Below, one piece after another: positions 55,492-64,000 of a stretch of 64,000 nt of DNA. The DNA lies in contig AP026172.1 in NCBI GenBank assembly GCA_030295235.1, forward strand, positions 496,001 to 560,000, read 5' to 3'. The stretch's first letter is position 1. Each line of letters begins with the position of its first letter. Position numbers and translations under genes: made by a program. Source of the stretch: Fistulifera solaris (taxonomy: Eukaryota > Bacillariophyta > Bacillariophyceae > Naviculales > Stauroneidaceae). The notes beneath the pieces are model-generated. The model saw only the letters and a program-made list of their open reading frames with translations. It was not told the origin of the DNA and did no database searches.

Positions 55492-56203
55492 AATTCAAGA
55501 AACCGATCTTGAATTCGAGGGAGAGGAGAGTGACGTTCTGGAGCTCAGCTGATAGCCCATTTTCGCAAATGTAAGAGTGCTGGTCTTACGCGACGTTTCT
55601 CGGGTCTTTACCGTCCTATTTCACGTAATTGACTCAGGGATGTACGCTTTTGGTAATGTTGACAAATGAATCATTAATCATGATGTATAGATCACGTTGT
55701 TGTCATTCATGTTAGAGTCATAGCGTTGGCCTTAGTTTCATGCAGAATCATCATCGACCAGGATGATGAATGATGACTGATCCATGGCGGTGACGCTGGG
55801 ATAATTGATAAGTACATTTGGCAGTAAAGTCATTCATCCTTTGCAATCTTCTTTCGCAACAGGCCCTACCAACTTCCTTGACCAAAGTGCCACCAGCACC
55901 TTCATGCGGTACCGTATTTTTAAATGAAAACGGTCTTCTGGTCTTAATCGTAATAAATTGCGGACAAAACCCAGTTCAAAGAGTTCTCAGCCTGCCGTCA
56001 GCCGCAGGGTTTTTGTCTTGACTGTATTGCAAAGAGTACATTAGAGATTCTAGGCGAATGCCACAATCAGGGCCAGCAAGCGAGCGGTCTCCCAAATGAT
56101 AGGGTGGGTGGTTTTAGCGCTGCTACACTCCATCCCTGGATTATTTGTATTGTGGATGGATTGTTGCTCTTCTATCTATCTTCATGTTAATTGAATATCT
56201 AAC
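55492..56203. other. Intergenic, no gene recognised
   Basis: About 0.7 kb spacer between two plus-strand genes with short ATGATGAATGATGA-type repeats near 55760. Nothing coding. Confidence 0.4.
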
Positions 56204-56824
56204 ATGCCTCCTAGACAATCAGCATTAACCGACCGGAGTCCGGTCTGTGTATCGCGGTGGGATGATGATGCGCAGTTCAAGAAAAAGGGTACCGTTCCTT
56301 TAGTAAAGTCTGTTTCCTTTGCGGAGCACAATGAGGTCTTCGAAATTTGGCACATCAATGACTTTCCCGATCAAATGATAGCAGATATATGGTATGATGG
56401 AGAGGAATATGCCGAGATAAAGGGATCCTATCAATCGACTATCTTTATGATGGAAGCCGGCCATAAACTGGATGAAAAAGAGGACACAGCGCGTGGACTT
56501 GAATACAGAACTCAAGATGGAGCTTGGGCACGTTATGAAAACAAACGCGACGCATATAATCTTGTACTAGACGAACAAGATAGGCAATGGAAATACGACA
56601 AAGATGATTGGAATGCCATAGCAGAGAAATACCTGGAGGTGTCGGTAAAGTGCATAAAAGCCGCTAATGAGAGAGGCCTGCAGGACGAACTTGACGTAGC
56701 AGACTATTTGAAAGACGTCCCAATAATTAAGAAAATCAAGAAAAAGAAATCGAAAGAACTCAAAGAAAACAATGAAAAGAAACCATTAAAAGGGGGAAAA
56801 AGGCTCGAAGAGGAACGACGATGA
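56204..56824 (+). CDS. Diatom RGLE-family protein
   Basis: Single exon, 206 aa. It shows the pattern I associate with this diatom family: VKSVSFAEHNEVFEIWHIND, then DIWYDGEEYAEIKGSYQSTI (the WY..EEY motif), DTARGLEYRT (the RGLE motif), and RDAYNLVLDEQDRQWKYD (the VL.EQ helix). The function of the family is unknown. A very basic Lys-rich tail closes the protein and could be a nuclear or nucleolar signal. The same motifs appear in degenerate form in the two convergent genes at 36-40 kb. Confidence 0.75.
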   Translation: MPPRQSALTDRSPVCVSRWDDDAQFKKKGTVPLVKSVSFAEHNEVFEIWHINDFPDQMIADIWYDGEEYAEIKGSYQSTIFMMEAGHKLDEKEDTARGLEYRTQDGAWARYENKRDAYNLVLDEQDRQWKYDKDDWNAIAEKYLEVSVKCIKAANERGLQDELDVADYLKDVPIIKKIKKKKSKELKENNEKKPLKGGKRLEEERR

Positions 56825-57617
56825 ACCGTCCTCTTCAACACTGAGAAGGAAGGGATCGTTAGAACGACCCTCACGTCAATAAAGCACCTTTGTTCTTAAC
56901 GGTTTGATAAAAGCTGCTGCGAAACGGTCGCTACGGTATTCTATGTCTATTTGAAAGGGCGTGGTCGGTAGTCGGACACGCTTCATCGCAGTGATATGAA
57001 CGCCAAGAGGCACCAGACTCTCAACTAGAGACTTTATTGTAGATTCTTAGAACAATAGCTCATAACTCATAACCTCATAATGCGATATGGACAGGAATTG
57101 AATTATGTTTGCTACCGTTAGCATCATCGAAGAACCCAATTGAGCTTTGGTTCTACGTAGCACTCTGTGTTTTAGTTCCAACTTATTACTTGGTCGAAAA
57201 TTTCAACCGGAAACACAGTGAATTTGTCTCAACAAAGATGATGTTTAACGATCAAGCCACAGACTGCATTAAAAGCGTAAGATCGCTTCCTGTAACAATC
57301 TCCCAAGACGAACGGCACTCATGCAGCCTTATAGCCAAGGATACGAGTTTGAGTAGCGGCATCTAGGCTTTCTTTTATAGAAATAGGAAGGTATTTCGGA
57401 TAGAAAATTGGAAAAAATTTGGTTGTCAATCAGGCCCCTCCTGACCTTTTACATGGTACAGGTACCTTATACTAAAATTATACTGGCTAGCTGCAGTATT
57501 CCTAGCCTCGTAAACAAAGTAGTGGGCCAAACTTAGCATAACCATTGATATTTCAAGAAAAAGACCTTTCTAATGGATCTGTATTAGCTACAAACGAAAC
57601 TACGAGGTGCTTCGTAC
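56825..57617. other. Intergenic with a possible small membrane-protein frame
   Basis: About 0.8 kb. A frame at about 57105-57366 encodes one hydrophobic segment (ELWFYVALCVLVPTYYLVEN), but its only ATG needs a frame slip to reach it. I do not call it a gene. Confidence 0.3.
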
Positions 57618-58229
57618 TTAGAAAGCATATTCAGAGCCGGTAGAAGAGGGGAGGATCGAGACACCGATCTGTTCATGCACCATCAAAGCGAGGATTCCCA
57701 TCATGGCAGCACGACCATTGTTCAACTCAATAGTGCGCTTGCGAAGCTTGGTAGAATCGGAAAAAGTATCCCAACCAAGATCGAAGTAGTTGTTGCGGAG
57801 ATCACCAGGGAATTCTCCTCCAACAAAGTCACGCATCACGAAGACTTCAAGAGCACCAATCAAAGCAAACAGTTGAAGCTTTCCAGCGTAGGGAACGGCC
57901 TCAAGACCGGCGTAACCACTGGGAATATCGGCGAAGGCGGTTCCGGAAAGGTCAATGTTTCCAGGAAGGCGGATTCCGGCTTCAGTGACCAGGTATCCAA
58001 CAACAGCAAGCATGGAAATGCGTCCATGCTTAAGCTCGACAAGGCGAAGGCGGTCGAACTTCTCTTGGTTACCATCAGCTACAAGGCCGAGAGGATCCCA
58101 GAAACCCAACGGCAACATGGCACCGAAGTCATCCTCAAATGCCGAAAGTGCGGTTGTCTTCGTGGAAGCCTTCTGGCTGGTGAAGGCAGCTGCGCTGCAT
58201 GCAAGGGAGGCGAACAAAGCGGTCTTCAT
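57618..58229 (-). CDS. Fucoxanthin-chlorophyll a/c antenna protein (Lhcf)
   Basis: Light-harvesting protein of the diatom thylakoid. 203 aa from ATG 58229. Leader MKTALFASLACSAAAFTSQK has the signal peptide with the AAAF cleavage site and a Ser/Thr/Lys transit part. The mature protein begins about AFEDDFGAMLPLGFWDPLGL. Helix 1 has the chlorophyll ligand motif ELKHGRISMLAVVGYL; helix 3 has ELNNGRAAMMGILALMVHEQ; helix 2 is GKLQLFALIGALEVFVMRDF. These are typical of Lhcf proteins. Single exon. The promoter side is only 198 bp from the first MITE of the pair described here. The individual Lhcf number is not assigned. Confidence 0.95.
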   Translation of the reverse strand: MKTALFASLACSAAAFTSQKASTKTTALSAFEDDFGAMLPLGFWDPLGLVADGNQEKFDRLRLVELKHGRISMLAVVGYLVTEAGIRLPGNIDLSGTAFADIPSGYAGLEAVPYAGKLQLFALIGALEVFVMRDFVGGEFPGDLRNNYFDLGWDTFSDSTKLRKRTIELNNGRAAMMGILALMVHEQIGVSILPSSTGSEYAF

Positions 58230-58427
58230 GGTTATAATCTCGGCCAACTCAATTGATCAATAATCTTGTTGAATGTTATGTTTATTGCGAACCTGCTTCG
58301 TCACCTCGCTCATCAAGATATCTCGTTGCCGGATCTTCAGGTTGAACTTTTGTTGGCGCTCGGATCGGGATGGAGCGGTCAACGAGTACCGGAACGATGA
58401 TTTCGAAGACGCCAACACGGTCAGACG

Positions 58428-58759
58428 TAGACCTCTGTCCGTTCCCAGTTCACTCCAACAGGGAGGGAGTGAACAGGGATTTCTGATCGAACAAGGAGTG
58501 AACTGGGAGCATTCCCTGTTCGCATTAATGAGTCCCGTTTACGAAATATGGTAGTCAGTCCCTAATCCTTAACGCTTTAGATTAGAGATTTTCTGTTGAT
58601 TTACCGCGCAAACAAAGGAATAAAGGTCTCTGATTGCCGGTCAGACGTCCACCACTCATTCCCTGTTAAACAGGGAATTGGGAAAATGAACGAGGAAGGG
58701 AATTGAACTGGGATCCCAGTTGGGAATTCCCTGTTAAACGGAGAACGGACAGAGGTCTA
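58428..58759. mobile_element. MITE copy 1, hAT-type 8-bp duplication
   Basis: A 332-bp non-coding element with terminal inverted repeats starting TAGACCTCTGTCCGTTC at both ends. It is flanked by a perfect 8-bp direct repeat GTCAGACG (58420-58427 and 58760-58767). Interior rich in CCCTGTTAAACAGGGAAT-like palindromes and GTTCACTCC words. An 8-bp duplication is typical of hAT-superfamily transposition; no transposase is present, so it would be moved in trans. Confidence 0.9.
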
Positions 58760-58890
58760 GTCAGACGGTGGAGTCAAGCGTGGCAAGTGGCAACACCAAC
58801 CATAACTTTTTACCGGAGTATTCCGTAGTGGTAGAATCATCTCACGAAGAGAGTCTAGAGAGAGAGGCTAGAGAGAGAGGGCCTTGTGTT

Positions 58891-59225
58891 TAGACCTCTG
58901 TCCGTTCTCCGTTTAACAGGGAATTCCCAACTGGAATCCCAGTTCAATTCCCTTCCTCGTTCATTTTCCCAATTCCCTGTTTAACAGGGAATGAGTGGGT
59001 GGACGTCTGACCGGCACTCAGAGACCTTTATTCCTTTGTTTGCGCGGTAAATCAAAAGAAAATCTGAGAACTGTTAATGCGTAAAGGATTAGGGACTGAC
59101 TACCATATTTCGTAAACGGGACTCATTAATTTGTACAGGGAATGCTCCCAGTTCACTCCTTGTTCGATCAAAATCCCTGTTCACTCCCTCCCTGTTGGAG
59201 TGAACTGGGAACGGACAGAGGTCTA
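58891..59225. mobile_element. MITE copy 2, opposite orientation
   Basis: A 335-bp element, nearly identical to copy 1 in reverse orientation, with the same TAGACCTCTGTCCGTTC ends. It has its own perfect 8-bp duplication CTTGTGTT (58883-58890 and 59226-59233). So it is a separate insertion, not an inverted duplication of copy 1. The 131-bp spacer between the copies contains a GAGA-rich tract and a near copy of the TACTCCGTA word. Confidence 0.9.
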
Positions 59226-59233
59226 CTTGTGTT

Positions 59234-59943
59234 GGCCTACGGCTCATCCCTAACCTTTTCTGTCTCCATGAGTTGCTGACGTCATCTCTACGTATTAGTC
59301 TTGGAAGCAGGGGAACAAGCGAAGGTTTCAGACTTGCAGGGATCTTCGTTGTTCCTTGCGAATCCTCTTGGATCCGCTAGTCAAATAATAGAGTACCGGT
59401 ACCAGGTAACAGGTAACTCACCTTTAGCTTAAAATTTTCATTTCGCAATTATTGTCCTTCTCGTAGGGCACAGGGCACGGCAGGCCTAGAGTCTTCGGGT
59501 CATTTAGTCATTGGTCTTTCTAGTCACTACTTTACACATGCATTTCAGATTTTCACTTATTAAAAACACCTCCAAGGGTAAGAAGTAAGAAGTACTCGAG
59601 AAGTCATCTTTCTTCAGGGCTTCGTACTCGTTTCGATCAGATTCAAATTTGGTTTCGCTTTTATGTAAAGAATCCGAATGCAGACTGTAGAGCTATTCCG
59701 GCCTTTATGTCTCAAAAGTCAAAAGACTGGAGCCCGGGGCGTTTTGGACTCTGGTCTCTGGTACCAGGTACCAGTAGTGGGAGGTACAAGTACTACGTAT
59801 ATCTCCGCTCTCCGCTTTCGGAACACCGAAAACCTTACCAGTACAAGCGAGAATTGGACGTGGACGCGTTGTCGTACGATCGTGCTACTTCACTACTTCT
59901 TTTGCAGAGTTTTGATCGCTACCACATTTCAATCACAAAAACA
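59234..59943. other. Intergenic upstream of the next gene
   Basis: About 0.7 kb. A perfect CRE palindrome TGACGTCA is at 59277-59284. GGTACC/CAGGTA words recur near 59395-59420 and 59760-59775. The upstream open frame from 59707 looks like untranslated sequence. Confidence 0.35.
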
Positions 59944-60672
59944 ATGCAGTCATCCATTGAGACGAATCCAAACACAACACAAGTAACGCCGAAGTATGCC
60001 GCACTACACCAGGCTGTATGCGACGCTCCAGCGGCAGACTCTGATGCCATGTGCTCGTTAGGTGCTTCAGTGGCGTCAACCGTGCTAACCGACGACTTCA
60101 GCGACAGCAACTTTTCGTTATGTGATGATTCCATCTCAGTGAGCCATAACTACTGTGACGTAATCGATCAGGAAGACGACGAACCAACGTTTTCTGTCGG
60201 AGACGATACATGGACTTGTTTTGAAGACGACACTTGTCGCTCAACAGAGGCTGCTTACGAGGATCACGTGACGGGAAGCTTGACCCCTAACCTCTACGAA
60301 ATGAACCATGAGGAGTTGCGTGTTCGTTTCAAAGACACTGTGGAAGTGCGTGAATTCGCCGTCACCGTGGGACACCAAAACCCTTCGGACCCTATCCTGT
60401 GCCCGGTCACGCTTGACTGGCAGTTCTTTGAGATACGACGCCCGTTAACAGTCGAATTGGATAGCATAAGGACGAGCGAAAAGCTGACGGAAAAACAAAG
60501 AAGGTCTTGGATTTCATTCGTTCAAGGTTGGTCGTACGAGCAAGTGCGGTCACTTGAGATTGAAAGGGTTATGGAAGTCATGGAAGAAATGATGCATCGA
60601 CAAGTATCTTTTTCAGACAGACTCTCCGAGGAGAAAAGCGATGATTGTTTCTTTTGTGACGATTTGGAGTGA
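59944..60672 (+). CDS. Diatom protein with VRF..V.VRE motif
   Basis: The frame is open from 59707, but the first 79 codons lack conserved character, so I choose ATG 59944 (MQSSIETNPNTTQ), in a good context (ACAATGC); 242 aa. The N-terminal half is acidic and Ser/Cys-rich. The centre has LRVRFKDTVEVREFAVTVGHQN then PVTLDWQFFEIRRPLTVELD, a beta-strand pair that I recall from many diatom and other stramenopile proteins in the form V.F...V.VREY...LGD...LGW. The C-terminal part is helical, with a Cys pair near the end (CFFCDDLE). Function unknown. Confidence 0.6.
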   Translation: MQSSIETNPNTTQVTPKYAALHQAVCDAPAADSDAMCSLGASVASTVLTDDFSDSNFSLCDDSISVSHNYCDVIDQEDDEPTFSVGDDTWTCFEDDTCRSTEAAYEDHVTGSLTPNLYEMNHEELRVRFKDTVEVREFAVTVGHQNPSDPILCPVTLDWQFFEIRRPLTVELDSIRTSEKLTEKQRRSWISFVQGWSYEQVRSLEIERVMEVMEEMMHRQVSFSDRLSEEKSDDCFFCDDLE

Positions 60673-60887
60673 TTGCGATGACTCTCCACGGGATATACGC
60701 GAACACTTCGGTTCGTAGAATTTTGAAGAACTTGTTATTACCAGGTACTGACATTTTGCAAAGAAAGGGCTCAATATATTCATTCATAACTATAAGCATT
60801 TTCTCAAAGCTGCTTTAAATAAAAAGTAACGTTGCGTTGAGAGACGTGGTGAAGATAGTATTCGAGGTGTCAAGTCATGCGGGTATA

Positions 60888-61857
60888 TCAACCTTGATCG
60901 TCCATCCTTCCTTTGCAGGTCACGTGACTCAAGTTGTATTCCTTTGTGTATTTCAGATACACTCCTTCTGGTACCATCAAATCTGATTTAGTTTGCCACC
61001 TCGTTTGGTCGCTCGACTCGGCACACGTAAACATCATGCGATCAAACCGCTTCACTAATTCTCGAATTCCGATCTTTTCCATCGAAAATGAATCAGTCGT
61101 TCCGGATTTCCCACTTTAAAACTGGCAAACGAAGCGTAGTCTTCGGGATGCTCCAAAAATGGCGGTAGAATATCGAGCGCGGGCAAGAGGAGGGAGGAAT
61201 TCACCACCAGGTGGCGGTCGGTGACGCCCCCAAAATTCTGCGATTTGGGCAGCCATATGTATTGCGGGTCCAAAAGCGACAAATCATGATGGCACAAGTA
61301 ATAGTGGTCCGATCGCGTGACCACAAAGCGATCGTAGATCGATGTAAGATGGTTTTCCATTATTTTCTGCGACAAAAACCACCGAAACATGAATATTACC
61401 GCCCCACTACCTCGGTATCCGAACATATTCGCTCCGCCAAGAATAGACGACTCGTTGTAAAGATATCGTGGCACCCTTTGTCGCCAAGAAGTGCCATTAA
61501 TGAGATCGATAGCATCAGCCCAGTCGTCGTATTCATCTACCTCCATAGGTACTTGGCGCGGTCGTACAGGCTGCTGGTCCGATAGAGTGAGCGACCAATC
61601 ATGAGCGCCAGGTCGGCGTCATTCACATCCAGTACATGATGGTACAGAGTCTTCCAAGCCTTTTCTCCACCACGTAGATTGCCGATGATAATGACGAGAG
61701 TCTTGTTGGTGGAACCCGGTTCCGAGACCTGGGGCAGTGGGCCGAACGTCGACGAGTCGTCGCGAGGAAAGGAAATGGCCGTCACAATCAATCGTGCAAG
61801 CAAGACTCCGACTAGGACGGCACACAGCCACCGAAACCATGTCTGGAGATAGTTCAT
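60888..61857 (-). CDS. Type II membrane glycosyltransferase-like protein
   Basis: Signal anchor MNYLQTWFRWLCAVLVGVLL from ATG 61857, then a lumenal domain with TLVIIIGNLRGGEKAWKTLY and DVNDADLALMIGRSLY. Two frame slips are inferred, at the C2 pair 61543-61544 and the A4 run 61085-61088. Correcting them joins RAKYLWEVDEYDDWADAIDL and FSMEKIGIRELVKRFDRMMF and gives 323 aa. The middle has GANMFGYRGSGAVIFMFRWF, YDRFVVTRSDHYYLCHHDL and NFGGVTDRHLVV. The TRSD-type motif and the 'GG.TDRH' run look like metal-dependent glycosyltransferases of protist and viral type. It differs from the protein at 40611-41698; both are Golgi candidates. Confidence 0.6.
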
Positions 61858-62267
61858 ATTCGTTTAGTCATGGTTCTGTCTGTATTGGTAATGAAAGCTC
61901 ATTCTGCAAGGAAACAAACTGGAAATGGCACCATCTACATCTATGACTTGTCGAAATGAGAGCCGACAGCCGACCAATAAAATCCTTTCCAAATTTGCGC
62001 GCGAAAATGTGACTCTCTAAAGTGATAGTAGAAAATGACTGTCCTAACACGACTCCAAGTCTAATCGATATCCGAACGGAAAGTACCAACGGGGTAGCTC
62101 ATGGATTTTATTATGGAAAGTTTCGGCGCACCTTTGGCCCAAAGCCACAATCCACAAAACAACAAAATTCCTGCAAAACACTTGTACTGCTGGTATACTG
62201 GCCTTCTCAACTTCGGATCGTTTCTTATTGCTGACAAAGCACCAGTCTTCAACAGAAAGTTCAATTT
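61858..62267. other. Divergent intergenic region
   Basis: About 0.4 kb between the glycosyltransferase-like and BTB genes. No coding signal or repeat. Confidence 0.35.
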
Positions 62268-64000
62268 ATGATGCGACTAACTCATGAGCGACTTCATCGA
62301 CACCGACAATTGCGTCGAAGGAGGCAGGAATCATCTGCAGAATGCTCCCCTACTGCAGAAGATCCGGGCAACCGCACTCAAGGAACAGCATCACTCAGCA
62401 GCTCGAGCAGCGTCAAAATGGGTGATGATTATTCTCTCGATATCTCGGAGGCATCGAGTATAGAGCATGTTTCGACGAGTAGTGTGTTTGTCTCGCCAGT
62501 GGATCAGCCACCGAGCGACGAAGAAGACGAGGAACCACAACCGACGTCTCACTCCTTAGCTACAAAATTATCCTTTGATTCAGATCATTCACGGGCTCCC
62601 AGCACTATTAAAGCATACCATCGAAAGCAAGATGACGATGTGGCCAGCGCGCTCGCTGTGCACTCACAAATGAGCTACGCCGAATGGAAGAAACAGCATT
62701 TGACTGATCAGCCTTCTTCATCACTGGTGTCGAGTCCGTCGGGATCCGCCATTGCTCGAATACGATCTACTGCTCCGCCGCAACAACGTTTGACAGCCAT
62801 TTCCACAGCGATTGAAGATTCACCGTACACTGACACACGATATTTTCGTAATCAACAAAGCGGTTATTCCGACCCAGATCGGTTACCGATCGTGACCCCA
62901 CCGCGTTCTGTGGTGTCGCAGACTTCCTCCCCGGTAGAACAGGACAAGTTCTGAATACGAGTTACGGATCGAATGGTAGCAATGATGATGTTGTAGTTCG
63001 TGTCGGAGGCAACGATTTTTGGCATTCCAGAGCCATTCTTTGCTATGCTTCCAAGGTATTGGCTCACCACTTAGCTACAAGAGACGAGTTGCACATTCCT
63101 CACAAGTCGCCTTCCGAATGGAACGAACTGCAGGTATTTTTGCAGCCTCGTTCGGTTCAATCAGCTTCCATAACGTTTCGAAATTTACCCGCACTACTAC
63201 CGTGGTTCGATCAACTCGAACTGACGGTTCTCTTGCGAGAATGTGATATATTATTGAGCAAACTCCGGTTTGCGACAGTGACGACAGACGAATCCTCTTC
63301 CTCACAGAATGGAGTCTCGAATGCGGTGCATGAATTAGCGCGCGTGGCACTGGGTCTGCCCCATGCACCGCCACGCATGGAGCCACCGTGTCCTTTGGAT
63401 GTTTTGGATATTCTACTTTTGACGCGAATCAGTGGAAAAGTCTGTCTTCCTCGAACACGGGTCATGTGTCTGAATGTGCTGCAAGAGTATTTGGAACGTC
63501 CGTTTTTGTTTGTATCGTTCGAGGAATGTGCCATGCGGTCGATCACGTCATTGATTGACTTGCTAGACGATGAAGAAGTGCTGGATACTGTGTGGCCGCT
63601 GATAGTCTCTTACTTGCCCGAGGATCTTCCATGGCTCGACGACCGACACAAGCTATTGAATAATCCGCTTTTCTCGTACCTGCTGCGATCAGGATTGGAG
63701 AAAGCTTGGCGCGACAGCGATGATGAGTTGGGAACCTTGCTCATGGGCAATGGACGGTCGCGTGAAATATCCAAAGTGACATCAAAGTGCGCTTTTGAAG
63801 CCGATTCGAGTGTGGAAGTCAGTTTTGTGAGCGAACACCACGCTGATGATGCAGGCGGCAAGGTTTATCATAGCAGTTATGAAGAAGATGGACTGGATCC
63901 CATAGAATCTCTTGAATATACCTTTGAATCGTGGAAAGAGGAATCGCCAGCGCAAACATCGAACGTGAGATCGTCGAGCGTTTCCACGAATCGGAACCAC
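62268..64000 (+). CDS. Divergent BTB/POZ-like protein, 3' end outside window
   Basis: From ATG 62268 an N-terminal Ser/Arg/Glu-rich, probably disordered region of about 220 residues runs to about 62950. With one added base in the GG pair 62942-62943 the frame becomes open to the right edge, an uninterrupted stretch of about 1.05 kb. It then encodes a BTB-like core: DDVVVRVGGNDFWHSRAILC, YASKVLAHHLATRDELHIP, and ITFRNLPALLPWFDQLELTV then LLRECDILLS. A helical BACK-like continuation follows. BTB proteins often serve as adaptors for CUL3 ubiquitin ligases; whether this one does is unknown. The C-terminal part here is rich in Ser and Glu. Confidence 0.6.

Noticed and set aside
57105-57366. Small membrane protein
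   Set aside because: The hydrophobic segment is real, but the frame has no ATG unless a base is removed, and nothing conserved supports it.
58428-59225. One 798-bp element with long inverted arms
   Set aside because: Each half has complete terminal repeats and its own target duplication, so these are two insertions.
58426-59227. TA target duplication (Tc1/mariner type) for the MITEs
   Set aside because: TA is present at each end, but it is part of the inverted repeat itself. The perfect 8-bp direct repeats just outside, different for each copy, explain the flanks better.
1-64000. CRISPR arrays, bacterial operon signals, retroelements or virus-like elements
   Set aside because: No regularly spaced repeats, no Shine-Dalgarno-type organisation, and no reverse transcriptase, integrase or capsid-like segment was recognised in any frame.

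Overview
The window reads as nuclear DNA of a pennate diatom, most likely Phaeodactylum tricornutum or a close relative. The evidence is a bZIP-LOV aureochrome, a fucoxanthin-chlorophyll a/c antenna gene with a plastid bipartite leader, another leader with the heterokont Phe cleavage site (LL-diaminopimelate aminotransferase), dense genes on both strands, GT-AG introns mostly 62-127 nt long (extremes 234 and 254 nt), and several protein families I associate with diatoms. The species name is inference; the lineage is well supported. No bacterial, phage or CRISPR signal was seen, and no retrovirus-like or Polinton-like element was recognised.

Layout. 1-9.9 kb: 3' end of a RAD51 paralog, a small membrane-anchored protein, ATG10, a Tat-SF1/CUS2 splicing factor, a twin CX9C protein, a DUF3727-like plastid candidate, an SLC35B-type transporter whose first intron is a purine microsatellite, and DSCC1. 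10-22 kb: kinesin-13, a small secreted protein, a diatom-type acidic protein, a CDIN1 nuclease homolog, a MAPR/cytochrome b5-like protein, ethanolamine-phosphate cytidylyltransferase with a membrane anchor, and a stramenopile-type DNA-binding candidate. 22-36 kb: NOG1, mitochondrial EF-G2, an SLC35A-type transporter, complex I 24-kDa subunit, a DUF6824 protein, a small secreted protein, aureochrome and MED6. 36-47 kb: two convergent genes with related diatom W..RGLE-type domains, a Golgi glycosyltransferase candidate, glucose-6-phosphate dehydrogenase, arylamine N-acetyltransferase and a tRNA-Leu(AAG). 47-64 kb: a secreted FG-GAP protein, LL-diaminopimelate aminotransferase, a four-repeat Cys-rich membrane protein, a DysF-like secreted protein, another RGLE-family protein, the antenna gene, a pair of MITEs, two further diatom proteins, and a divergent BTB gene cut by the right edge.

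The genes are individual housekeeping, organellar and signalling loci and do not form one pathway. Themes that recur are genome maintenance (RAD51 paralog, DSCC1, CDIN1, kinesin-13), plastid function (antenna protein, LL-DAP aminotransferase, aureochrome light sensing), mitochondrial function (EF-G2, NDUFV2, perhaps the CX9C protein), and secretory or Golgi functions (two SLC35 transporters, two glycosyltransferase candidates).

Two features deserve most attention. First, two copies of a 332/335-bp MITE lie in opposite orientation 131 bp apart, each with its own perfect 8-bp target-site duplication, upstream of the antenna gene. Second, 23 places in 15 otherwise conserved genes show a one-base reading-frame slip, almost all at a short homopolymer. 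This looks like uncorrected sequencing error, so many single-frame gene models here would be wrongly truncated. The coordinates below give the full extents that I infer across these slips and introns.
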